This document shows, piece after piece, positions 45,256 through 53,082 of a DNA stretch of 64,000 bases. How positions within the stretch are numbered: the stretch's first letter is position 1; each line of letters begins with the position of its first letter. The notes below the pieces were generated by a model that was not told the DNA's origin, did not search any database, and saw only the letters and a program-made list of their open reading frames with translations. The DNA lies in assembly GCA_019894765.1 (NCBI GenBank), contig JAGXNT010000018.1, forward strand, positions 62,001-126,000, read 5' to 3'. The translations under genes were made by a program, and so were the position numbers. This DNA comes from Candidatus Heimdallarchaeota archaeon. GTDB taxonomy: Archaea; Asgardarchaeota; Heimdallarchaeia; JABLTI01.

Positions 45256-45894
45256 TTATTTTGAACCTTGGTTACTGTCACTGGAACTATCAGCTAATAC
45301 TGCAGCTCCTCTACCAGTTGCCATTACTTGACCATTTTCTTTTTCTATGCCATTATCAATTTCGTCTACATTGACTCCAGATTTTTCCAATGATTTTCGA
45401 AGCTCTTTGACTTTCTTGCTAAGATTCTTAACGATTTCAGAATTATCAAAAGCGCGAAGCTCACCATTACATTCAGGACATTTGAAGTTGTTTTCCATGG
45501 CTTCATCAAAAGTATATCTTGGACAGTAATCTTGCTCGCATTTGAAGAAATGGAATTTTAGTTCATAATCAAGTCGTGCTTTCAATTTACGATAAACAGT
45601 TTTCTTTCGATTAATAACAAGTTCTTCTACTCTATTTGGTTTGAGACGCCAGAAATAGATAAACCAACCTGTGCTCTTATCTCGAATACGTCTAAACTCC
45701 GCTAATCGAGCATCATATAAACGATACAGAACTTTGCGAACAGCATTCAGCTTCATTTCTGCTCCCGCTGCTATAGCTTCATCTGTAGTTTCCTCTTTAG
45801 GATCGAGTAATCCTGCAACTTTTACAGCTTCATCTCCCCCGATTTCGCGTACAACTGATTCCAATAGGTTATAATCGGCGTCTTGAGTAGACAT
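45256..45894 (-). CDS. tfe: Transcription factor E, alpha subunit
   Basis: A 212-residue archaeal homologue of the TFIIE-alpha N-terminus, which helps RNA polymerase melt promoters. An extended winged helix (residues about 8-100) with VLYRLYDARLAEFRRIRDK is followed by a zinc ribbon. The ribbon cysteines are in CEQDYCPRY and FKCPECNGEL. The 40-residue tail beyond the coiled coil is Ser/Gly-rich and probably disordered. DUF2110 is downstream. Confidence 0.92.
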   Translation of the reverse strand: MSTQDADYNLLESVVREIGGDEAVKVAGLLDPKEETTDEAIAAGAEMKLNAVRKVLYRLYDARLAEFRRIRDKSTGWFIYFWRLKPNRVEELVINRKKTVYRKLKARLDYELKFHFFKCEQDYCPRYTFDEAMENNFKCPECNGELRAFDNSEIVKNLSKKVKELRKSLEKSGVNVDEIDNGIEKENGQVMATGRGAAVLADSSSDSNQGSK

Positions 45895-46086
45895 TAAGAA
45901 TTCATTTCCTCCAATTTACAAATATGACTGTGTGGCTCATAAATTGACCAAAATGCATTTTTAAATACATAATAAATTTGTGGGCACTACTACATTATTA
46001 TTATATATAATATATGGTCTTCCTAGTATTTTATCTTTTCTTTTCATTCAAAATAGATTGAACACTTTTTCCATTTTGAAGACCAT

Positions 46087-47028
46087 TTATAGCAATGAAG
46101 CAAGCAATAATGGCAATATTAAGGTTGCATCAGCAATAATATTGGCTGTTTTCGCGTGTTCATCGACTTTTCCCCAGGAAATTGCTTCACTGGTAGAAGC
46201 TCCACTAACACCTCCATGTTCCGGTCGGTCCATGGTTATTTGAACTGCATAATCAAGTGATTTGCCTGCTACTTGAGCTGCCATTGCTAGGAAGTGCTTT
46301 GGCACTCCACCAGCTACAATTAGTGCTCCAACCTTGGTTTGATCATCGTCTGTTTTCCAGGTGAAATCAAGCAAATCTTGTTGATCCAAAGCTGGGTTTA
46401 CTTTTAATTTATGAAGGTTGGAGAACATCCAAACTTGGAAACCAAGGATGCTATCGGGCAAAGAAGGACAAAATATGGGAATGTTTTTCTCTGCTGCCAT
46501 TTTCACTAAGCAATTAGTTGGCATCTTTTTACCAAGCTCATGAAGGAATTTCGCTGCAGACATGGTTTCTTGTGGAAGCTCAGGGAAGACTGCTTGAAGA
46601 CCATCTTCAAGAACACGATAACCCTTCGTTGGAACGACAACGTTGTAAATCCTGTTCAATTCCTCCTTATACAATTCGTAATCGGGAATATCTAGAGGAG
46701 CATGAAAATGAGCTTCGCCAAAGGCTTCAATTAAATCGTGAGTTATAATCGAACCTGTAACGATCAAGGCATCAACAAAATCGTTTTCGATAAGAGAATA
46801 AATTACTTTCTTCAAACCACCAGGAACAATTGCTCCCGCAAGAGTGGCAAACTTGATACAATCCTTATCAGCAATCATAGCTTGCATGACGTCTCGTGCT
46901 TTAGCAAGTTCTTTCCCGTTAAAACCAACTTTTTTGTATTCCTCAAGTAAATCAACAACAGTCATATCTTTCCAAATCTCTGCGTGTTTCACCGGTTTCA
47001 ATTTCTTACCTGAACTCTTCTTAGACAT
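46087..47028 (-). CDS. dys: Deoxyhypusine synthase
   Basis: A 313-residue NAD-dependent enzyme that adds the aminobutyl group of spermidine to a lysine of initiation factor aIF5A. Conserved stretches are FATLAGAIVPGGLKKVI, DALIVTGSIITHDLIEAFG and FHAPLD. The catalytic lysine sits in EAISWGKV near residue 289, preceded by the DRPEHGGVSGAS loop. All key positions appear intact, so aIF5A modification is expected. aIF5A itself is not in the window. It is transcribed in the same direction as tfe but 190 bases away. Confidence 0.94.
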   Translation of the reverse strand: MSKKSSGKKLKPVKHAEIWKDMTVVDLLEEYKKVGFNGKELAKARDVMQAMIADKDCIKFATLAGAIVPGGLKKVIYSLIENDFVDALIVTGSIITHDLIEAFGEAHFHAPLDIPDYELYKEELNRIYNVVVPTKGYRVLEDGLQAVFPELPQETMSAAKFLHELGKKMPTNCLVKMAAEKNIPIFCPSLPDSILGFQVWMFSNLHKLKVNPALDQQDLLDFTWKTDDDQTKVGALIVAGGVPKHFLAMAAQVAGKSLDYAVQITMDRPEHGGVSGASTSEAISWGKVDEHAKTANIIADATLILPLLLASLL

Positions 47029-47109
47029 AAGTATCGCTTCTCACAGAATTGTGTGTAAATACATGTTGTCCTAAAAAGAATGTACTTAAAAAATTACTCA
47101 CAATTAACA

Positions 47110-47172
47110 AGAAAAAACCAACCAAGAATCAGAAGGAAAAGGTTGGAGTCCCTGACAAACCCCACCTTTTCC
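47110..47172 (-). terminator. Strong hairpin with T-run, reading minus strand
   Basis: On the minus strand GGAAAAGGT (47172-47164) pairs with ACCTTTTCC (47143-47135). GGTTGGTTTTTTCTT then follows at about 47125-47111. A 9-bp stem plus a six-T run is a classic intrinsic-terminator shape. It lies in the 492-base gap 47029-47520, about 65 bases after the small ORF at 47236-47334; no other gene could use it. Confidence 0.6.
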
Positions 47173-47235
47173 AGAATTAGATTTTCTCGGAGACAACGAG
47201 CTTAATACACTGGACTGACTATTAGGCTGCGTTTC

Positions 47236-47334
47236 CTAGTAAGCGTTAATAATTCTGACAGGGAGATTTTTTGGAACTTGAATTTCCTTTCTGATTTGGT
47301 TTTTTATATTGGTAATGTCGATTTTTCCATTCAT
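47236..47334 (-). CDS. Candidate 32-residue small protein (or ncRNA locus)
   Basis: ATG 47334 opens a 32-codon frame rich in I, N, K and R, beginning MNGKIDITNIKNQ, ended by TAG at 47236. Three things support expression: a TATA element CTTTATATAG on the minus strand at 47380-47371, a GTGAT ribosome site five bases before the ATG, and a terminator hairpin at 47172-47110. The 240-base transcript could instead be a structured RNA, since 130 bases after the stop are non-coding. I recognise no family. The rest of the 492-base gap shows only CTCG/CGAG and TCCCTG/CAGGGA pairings. Confidence 0.4.
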   Translation of the reverse strand: MNGKIDITNIKNQIRKEIQVPKNLPVRIINAY

Positions 47335-47370
47335 GATGAATCACTTCTTAAGTATACTATCCCCTAAAAG

Positions 47371-47380
47371 CTATATAAAG
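47371..47380 (-). promoter_or_regulatory. TATA element of the small minus-strand transcript
   Basis: CTTTATATAG reads on the minus strand, about 41 bases before ATG 47334. A start near 47350 would leave a 16-base leader containing the GTGAT ribosome site. Confidence 0.45.
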
Positions 47381-47520
47381 CGGATTCACTTTTTGAAGAC
47401 TCAAAATGAGGTCACAATAGGTGACTAAGGATTACTTTCTAAAGCAAATTAGATAGCAAAATTTGCCGTTATCTTTAAAAAGAATAATCGAGGAAGAATA
47501 CACGAACGTAAACCAACAAA

Positions 47521-47625
47521 GCACAGGTAGTCTAGAGGTTGGGCGGCGGACTGCAGATCCGCTTAACGTGAGACATACTGGGTAACACCCTTCATGCACG
47601 AATTCGAATCTCACCCTGTGCTCCA
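47521..47625 (+). tRNA. tRNA-Cys (GCA) with a 30-nt intron in the T-arm
   Basis: Acceptor GCACAGG (47521-47527) pairs with CCTGTGC (47615-47621), then U73 and an encoded CCA. The anticodon stem GCGGA/TCCGC holds CTGCAGA with anticodon GCA at 47553-47555. The contiguous sequence cannot form a T-arm. Removing 47573-47602 joins GTGAG to TTCGAAT-CTCAC and restores a 5-bp stem and standard 7-nt loop (position 53/54). The junctions fit a bulge-helix-bulge: CGTG/CACG is the 4-bp helix, with bulges AGA and AAT each cut after the second base. A TTTAAAAAG element at 47474 is a plausible promoter. Confidence 0.9.
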
Positions 47626-47659
47626 CTTATTTCTTTGAAAGCTTATGGATGGATGACGT

Positions 47660-48157
47660 TTGACTGAAAACCAAGAACTCCTTGATCTAGCTCAGAAAGT
47701 TCTAGATGATCTAACCACTCGTGGTTTAACTCTAGCCATTGCAGAGAGCTGTACAGGGGGACTAGCATCCTCTGTTTTGACAGATTTTGATGGTTCTTCA
47801 GATGTTCTCTTATATAGTATTGTTGCATATACCTCTGAAGCAAAAGAAGAATTTCTTGGGATCCCTTCGTATGTTCTTCGAGATTTTGGCACTATTTCCA
47901 TTGAATGTGCTAAGTTAATGGCTGAAGGCGTCTTGGAATATGATGCTGATATTGGTTTAGCAACCACTGGCGTTATTGGCGAATCAATTGAAGATAAACT
48001 AAAAGGAACAGTTTTTATTGCGGTTGCTGTTGCTGGTCAGAAAACCTTTGCCAAGGAATTAGTTCTAGATCCTAAAAAATCTCGACATGAATTGAAAGTG
48101 GAAATTGTCATAGACTTATTTAATTCCTTATTCACTGCAATTGAATCTGTCTATTGA
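47660..48157 (+). CDS. CinA C-terminal domain family protein (nicotinamide-nucleotide amidohydrolase type)
   Basis: A 165-residue protein made only of the CinA-C/PncC domain. Signature AIAESCTGGLASSVLTD, then VAYTSEAKEEFLGIP and LATTGVIGES, are the family core. PncC deamidates NMN to recycle pyridine nucleotides. The N-terminal MoCF-like domain of full CinA is absent, as is common for stand-alone PncC. A TTG start at 47660 is preceded by GGATGA. It starts 34 bases after tRNA-Cys. Confidence 0.87.
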   Translation: MTENQELLDLAQKVLDDLTTRGLTLAIAESCTGGLASSVLTDFDGSSDVLLYSIVAYTSEAKEEFLGIPSYVLRDFGTISIECAKLMAEGVLEYDADIGLATTGVIGESIEDKLKGTVFIAVAVAGQKTFAKELVLDPKKSRHELKVEIVIDLFNSLFTAIESVY

Positions 48158-48166
48158 AGAGTACAG

Positions 48167-48910
48167 TTACTGTAAGAGAACTTCGATTTTGATGTGCACG
48201 CCGTCTCTTAATGGAATATTTGGATTCTCTGCTAATTTTTCTCTGAGATTTATTGGGGCAATTGCTTCTAGGATATCTTTGTTGTGGTGTGTTCTGCTTG
48301 GTATAATTATTGCTCCAACAGTTCCATCTATGAATCTACATTTGTAACACATAACGTCACCATAATATCGACCTTTCTTCTCAAACCCGTGAATAATGTA
48401 TGGTTCTGATTGTCTGATTTGAGCGATCTTCTTCAAGTCGTCAACATTTAATATCCGTAAATTAAGTGTTCCAGCGAAAGGAACAAAACCTAAGACTTCT
48501 TCAAATTGCGAAGAGTATTCCTCTTGAGATATGTACCACGCACCTTCACCTAAACCACTTTCTAATTCTCCATAAATTGTAGCGGATCGTGTTTGTGAAT
48601 ACAATGCTTTAGTAATCATAATGCTAAGATTCTCGAGTAGTTCGCGACCAAGCTTCGTTATTTGAACTGCTTGCCCTCGAGATGTTCTTGTCCTTTCAAT
48701 AAGATAGTTGTTCTCAAGCTCAACAAGATACCTGGCTGCGGTTTGCTGTGAGACCCCTAAGTATCGACCCAATTCACTGCTTGTAATATCAATAGGATTG
48801 TTAATTGCCCCATAAATCCCTAATTTTAATACAACTGCTAATTGCTTACTATCAAAATTAACATCACTCCCAAACAGGAAACTTTTGCGATCATTTTTTA
48901 CTTTTGGCAT
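48167..48910 (-). CDS. ribK: CTP-dependent riboflavin kinase with N-terminal DNA-binding domain
   Basis: A 247-residue archaeal RibK. The N-terminal winged helix (about residues 25-95) contains ELGRYLGVSQQTAARYLVEL. The C-terminal DUF120 kinase domain has YISQEEYSSQFEEVLGF, PFAGTLNLRIL and a C-terminal INLREKLAENPNIPL-like segment. Archaeal RibK phosphorylates riboflavin to FMN using CTP. The fused regulator suggests that the protein also controls its own or related genes. Many flavoproteins are encoded in this window. It is convergent with the CinA-C gene. Confidence 0.92.
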   Translation of the reverse strand: MPKVKNDRKSFLFGSDVNFDSKQLAVVLKLGIYGAINNPIDITSSELGRYLGVSQQTAARYLVELENNYLIERTRTSRGQAVQITKLGRELLENLSIMITKALYSQTRSATIYGELESGLGEGAWYISQEEYSSQFEEVLGFVPFAGTLNLRILNVDDLKKIAQIRQSEPYIIHGFEKKGRYYGDVMCYKCRFIDGTVGAIIIPSRTHHNKDILEAIAPINLREKLAENPNIPLRDGVHIKIEVLLQ

Positions 48911-49099
48911 TTTTTACCATTCCTATTTCATATCTAGTGAATTGCTAGCTTTGAGTTTATTCTCTTATTTTTCAAGCAAAACTCTTTACTTAAAAAAATA
49001 CTTATTCATTCTCATATCTCGAATTAGATACCTATTTCTGAGAATCAGTTTTTAAAAATCTTCTCATGCAATTAGAATGAAAAGAAAAAATGAGAAAAG

Positions 49100-49122
49100 G
49101 ATCTATAATTTCTATAGATCCA
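49100..49122 (-). terminator. Terminator of the TrmB-type long-helix protein gene
   Basis: A perfect 9-bp stem, GGATCTATA/TATAGATCC, has a 5-base loop. On the minus strand it is followed by CTTTTCTCATTTTTTC. It lies 18 bases after the stop codon at 49140. Confidence 0.65.
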
Positions 49123-49139
49123 ATTTTGTTAACTATAAT

Positions 49140-51497
49140 TTACTTTAGTTCTCTGGAGATAGACAAGGCTTGTCTGCCTAAGGTTTCACCGATAACTACA
49201 TTCTTGAATCCATCAGAGGTTGACAGGATTCCTACCCAGTCTTTTTCTGTTTCATCTTTGAATGCGATGAGCATTTCTTCGCCACCATCTCTGTCGAAAG
49301 CAATGTATTCTGAGAACCCAACCATATCTTGCATGCCAATCTTTCTAATCTTTGCACGTCCTAACTCATCTGAAGCTATTATATCGTCAATGATGTTCTT
49401 GTTTGCGACTTCATCGATCTTTGAAATGATAGTCATTTTTGCTTGTGCTTTGACTTTACCTAAGGTCTTTGTTGGAATGTCTGTTGGATCTGGGATAACC
49501 ATTGTTACATTGGATTTTATTCTCTCTGTAAGCATATCCTCTAATCGATGGAAGATTGCATCCTTACTATAGAGAATGGCTGTCTCAATCTTTGGTCTTG
49601 GATAAACTACCACAGCGTTTAGGAGACTATCATGTTGGCTCTTGAAGTCCATCAATAATCGGGAAATCTTGAGAGCATCTTTAGCGAATCGTTTGTAGTA
49701 ATCATCAAATCCACCTTTTACTGCTTCAATTTCCTTTCTCACAGATGTTTCAACGACACTGGTGATTTCTTCAATAGCACCTATTGCTGTTTCCTCATTG
49801 TTTCGGATTCCTGTTTTTGCTTGGCTTGTTGTTTCAGTTAGAGTTGTAGTTGCTGTAGTGCCCATTATATCAACACTTTCAGTGGAATCAGAAGCAATTT
49901 TTTGCTTGGCTTTTTTAGTACTGCTCATGAGTGTACCTTTGGTTTCACCAAGTTGAGCTTTAGCACCTGAAACTTGGGTGTCTGTAGAAGTTTTAATCTC
50001 CTCAGTTTGTTGACCAGCAATAGTTGCTGCATCACTTGAGTTTCCGGTTGTTAGGGTATCAAGTTTACCAATAATGGATGTTTTTGCAGAATTATATTCA
50101 TCCTTGGTTTCTTGTACTGCACCTTCAATTGCTGTATGCATTGAGGTAATGGTTTCATCAACCTTTGTGTTTATATCTCCACTATAATTAGCTTTCAAAA
50201 ATGTGATACTTGAATTTAGACTTCCAGTAGATGATCCTATGACTCCTATAGCCTTTGAATTTTGTTCTTCAACTTTAGAAAGCATGGATGTAGTTCCATC
50301 TTCTACTGCTTTGTTATCTAGATCGACATTGGCTGCAATTTCTTCATTGTGTTTGGTAACCAAATCACCAACGGAAGCTGTTGCTTCTTCGCACAATAAA
50401 CCAATATCAGTTGCTGTAGTCTCAGTAAGTTCATCAATTTGACTCTTAAATTTCTTCGCGATCTTTGAAAGTTTACTACTGAATTTTCCTTTGAACTCTT
50501 CAAGATCTGCAGCAAAGTCACCCTTGACTTTCTCGAAGTTATCAGCTAATCCGGTTTTGAATTGAAGATTCATATCAATTCTGTTCTTTTTAGCTTCTTT
50601 AGTGGTTGATTTGATGCTTTCAGCTTGATCATTAGTAGCACTAGTTAATGTTACATTTAAGCTGTTAACATTGCCCTCTGATTCAGCTGTAAAATTATCA
50701 AGACCAGTTAGAACATGATCTCGAGTTCCATCTAGCTTTTCTTTGGAATCACTTTTTAGGGTACCAGCTAATGAATCTGCTTTTGACGAAATTTTAATAT
50801 GAGTAGACTCTAATGCACTTGAACCATCAGTTAAGAATTCATCATTCTTAGTTTTGATGCCATCTTTCATATCAGTAAGAGTGGTTTCAGCTTTCTCTTT
50901 TAGCTCAATAGCAAATGTATCCAAGTTCTCATTTGTACTTGTTTCAAAAGTATCAACAGTTTCAGTATGCGTTTTCAAAAAGCTATTAGCAGCACTTGTT
51001 ATACTTTTCTTTGTTGAATCCATAGTTGTTGTGATTGTTGCTGTTGATTCCCCTAACTTGATATCAATAGCTTGTCTGTTTTCCTCACTGTTCTGGGAAA
51101 CTTTATCAGAGCTTCTTTTCTTTTCACTTCGAACGTGTGCTTCTGTGTCCTTCATTACTTGATCAAAATGTGCTATCATCTCAGCGACATAGTTTTTGAG
51201 TTCAGCTACGAGTTGATCTATCTTCTTGGAATCATTCTCTGCTTCTGCTGCAATTTCTCTAAAAGGATATAAGCCAATTGCTTTATCGACTAATCCATCA
51301 ATATTGTAAGCATAATTTCTTTCGATTAATGCTGCAACGGTTGATTTGATTTTAGAGATAGGTTTTATTCCTGTATACTTAGAAATTTCTCCAGCAGTTA
51401 ATGGACCAAGAGCAAGTAAAGTGACGAACACTTTTTGCTCATCTTCATTTAAACCAATCCTTTCCAGGAACGGTAATTTAGGAATTTCTGTAGACAT
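49140..51497 (-). CDS. TrmB-type winged-helix protein with a ~520-residue helical middle
   Basis: A 785-residue protein. Residues about 8-75 form a TrmB-like winged helix (LLALGPLTAGEISKYTG). Residues about 80-600 are a low-complexity S/T/A/D/E/K region with continuous helix propensity, resembling methyl-accepting or apolipoprotein-like coils. Residues about 600-785 form a folded C-terminal domain with TrmB-type sensor character (YPRPKIETAILYSKDAI). There is no membrane segment or signal peptide. TrmB proteins are sugar-responsive regulators, but the huge coil suggests an architectural or bridging role. A perfect hairpin terminator follows the stop. Confidence 0.8.
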   Translation of the reverse strand: MSTEIPKLPFLERIGLNEDEQKVFVTLLALGPLTAGEISKYTGIKPISKIKSTVAALIERNYAYNIDGLVDKAIGLYPFREIAAEAENDSKKIDQLVAELKNYVAEMIAHFDQVMKDTEAHVRSEKKRSSDKVSQNSEENRQAIDIKLGESTATITTTMDSTKKSITSAANSFLKTHTETVDTFETSTNENLDTFAIELKEKAETTLTDMKDGIKTKNDEFLTDGSSALESTHIKISSKADSLAGTLKSDSKEKLDGTRDHVLTGLDNFTAESEGNVNSLNVTLTSATNDQAESIKSTTKEAKKNRIDMNLQFKTGLADNFEKVKGDFAADLEEFKGKFSSKLSKIAKKFKSQIDELTETTATDIGLLCEEATASVGDLVTKHNEEIAANVDLDNKAVEDGTTSMLSKVEEQNSKAIGVIGSSTGSLNSSITFLKANYSGDINTKVDETITSMHTAIEGAVQETKDEYNSAKTSIIGKLDTLTTGNSSDAATIAGQQTEEIKTSTDTQVSGAKAQLGETKGTLMSSTKKAKQKIASDSTESVDIMGTTATTTLTETTSQAKTGIRNNEETAIGAIEEITSVVETSVRKEIEAVKGGFDDYYKRFAKDALKISRLLMDFKSQHDSLLNAVVVYPRPKIETAILYSKDAIFHRLEDMLTERIKSNVTMVIPDPTDIPTKTLGKVKAQAKMTIISKIDEVANKNIIDDIIASDELGRAKIRKIGMQDMVGFSEYIAFDRDGGEEMLIAFKDETEKDWVGILSTSDGFKNVVIGETLGRQALSISRELK

Positions 51498-51723
51498 AAT
51501 ATATTCCCCTCATAATTCAATATTGTACAATATAACATTTAATTACACATATTATCGACATAGTAATTCGATACATTTCGGGTTACTAAAGCAATCCGAA
51601 GTATGTAGATTAAACAAAAATACCTTTTGCTTTTTAATCTTCTTCTAGATACATGTATGATTAAAAAAAACTAATCTCAAAAGTGATGATTTTATCCTTA
51701 GATAAAAGAAAGTAAAAAAGGAC

Positions 51724-52473
51724 TTACAGTGTTCCTTCTTCTATTGCTTTGATGTCTAAGAAGGATTCAAGTATGCCTTCGTATATTTTACCATCAATGA
51801 TTGTTAATGGTCTTTTTGCTTCTGCTGCTATGGAATCTTCGTGTGTAACGACTATTAGGGTAACATTTTCTTCTTTGTTGATTTTAACCAAATAATCCAT
51901 AATCTCTCGAGAAGTATTACTATCTAATTGTCCTGTTGGTTCATCAAGAAGAATTACTTCTGGTTTGTTTGCTAATGCACGAGCAATTGCGATTCTTTGT
52001 CTTTGACCACCACTGAGCTCCATTGGAAAGTGATTCCCTCTATCTGGTAAACCAATTATCTCGAGTAATTCTTGAACTCGTTCTTCACGTTCTCTGGCAG
52101 GAGTTCCATTAATAATCATCGGAAGAGCAATATTTTCTGATGCTGTCAGAATTTCTAATAAGTTAAAAGCTTGGAAAACAAAACCAACTTTTGTTCGTCG
52201 TAATTCTCGAACCTCGGTTCCAGTCATCTCAGAGATTTTTTTACCATTAAAGATAATCTCACCTGAAGTTGGAGTATCAATGGATCCAATCAAGTTTAGA
52301 AATGTAGTTTTCCCACTGCCTGAAGGACCAACTATGGTTGCATACTCTCCTCTATCAATAGCAAAATCAATGCCGTTAATAGCTTTTATGGTTGCTTCCC
52401 CAAAAGGATACTCTTTTGTTAATCCTTTAGTTACGATTACGTGATCTTCATCTGACAGAATATTCACTTCCAA
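51724..52473 (-). CDS. ABC transporter ATP-binding protein, LolD/MacB-like
   Basis: A 249-residue ATPase. Walker A is GPSGSGKTT, the Q-loop follows in VGFVFQAFNLLE, the signature is LSGGQRQRIAIARAL, Walker B is VILLDEPTGQLD and the H-loop is VVTHEDS. The MacB/LolD family powers export of lipids, peptides or lipoproteins with an FtsX-like permease. No permease gene is adjacent, so the partner is elsewhere. The start codon is TTG 52473 or GTG 52467. Confidence 0.92.
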   Translation of the reverse strand: MEVNILSDEDHVIVTKGLTKEYPFGEATIKAINGIDFAIDRGEYATIVGPSGSGKTTFLNLIGSIDTPTSGEIIFNGKKISEMTGTEVRELRRTKVGFVFQAFNLLEILTASENIALPMIINGTPAREREERVQELLEIIGLPDRGNHFPMELSGGQRQRIAIARALANKPEVILLDEPTGQLDSNTSREIMDYLVKINKEENVTLIVVTHEDSIAAEAKRPLTIIDGKIYEGILESFLDIKAIEEGTL

Positions 52474-52508
52474 TTAAATTATCAGAAGTTTCATACAATA
52501 AAAAGCAT

Positions 52509-52536
52509 TTCTCTCAATCTTAATTTATTGAGAGAA
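52509..52536 (-). terminator. Terminator of the PspC-domain gene
   Basis: TTCTCTCAAT and ATTGAGAGAA form a perfect 10-bp stem over an 8-base loop. On the minus strand it is followed by ATGCTTTTTATTG. It lies 19 bases after the stop at 52556. Confidence 0.65.
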
Positions 52537-52555
52537 CAGGCATTGTAAGTCGTAA

Positions 52556-52876
52556 TTATTCAGGTTCCAAAGGAATGGCAGCAGCCATAATAAGATAAAC
52601 AACAGCTACAATACCGCCTGAAACGAATAATCCTACTACCCAAAGAATTCTAACTAAATCAACATCCATATCGAGATTTTTTGCTATTCCAGCAGATAGA
52701 CCAGTTATCATCTTGTTTGTTCGGGATCTGTAAAGCTTCTTTTCAGAATTTTGTGATGGTTCTTTCTTCTCATCAACTTTCTTCTTCTTTTTTGCTTTCA
52801 TACTCTCACCACAGCTTACACAAAATTCTGCGGTTTCTTTATTTGCTACTCCACATCTAGTACAGTATTCTGGCAT
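52556..52876 (-). CDS. Zinc-ribbon plus PspC-domain membrane protein
   Basis: A 106-residue protein. The N-terminal zinc ribbon has CTRCGVANKETAEFCVSCG. A Lys/Glu-rich linker follows. The C-terminal PspC domain has the landmark KLYRSRTNKMITGLSAGIAK, DVDLVRILWV and a final transmembrane helix. PspC is a membrane-stress sensor in bacteria; archaeal versions often carry zinc ribbons. No other psp genes are near. It may respond to membrane disturbance, by inference. Confidence 0.87.
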   Translation of the reverse strand: MPEYCTRCGVANKETAEFCVSCGESMKAKKKKKVDEKKEPSQNSEKKLYRSRTNKMITGLSAGIAKNLDMDVDLVRILWVVGLFVSGGIVAVVYLIMAAAIPLEPE

Positions 52877-53082
52877 AAATCAATGACACCTTTTTATTTG
52901 ACATATTTTTATTGGATGATTTGCCTTTAAAATATTGTCAAATTAATTTTTGATGTTAAACAGATTTTTAGTAAACAAATTTCTAAGATAATTTGGGAAA
53001 AATTTGAGTGAAAAAGATACAATTGAAGAAAACAATACTGAGGTAAAAATAGAACAAACAACAACTAAGAAAAAAGAGAGGA

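Noticed and set aside
47104..47334. TAG readthrough (pyrrolysine) extension of the 32-codon minus-strand ORF to 77 codons
   Set aside because: The extension is Ser/Pro-rich without pattern and overlaps the terminator hairpin; no pyl genes are in the window.
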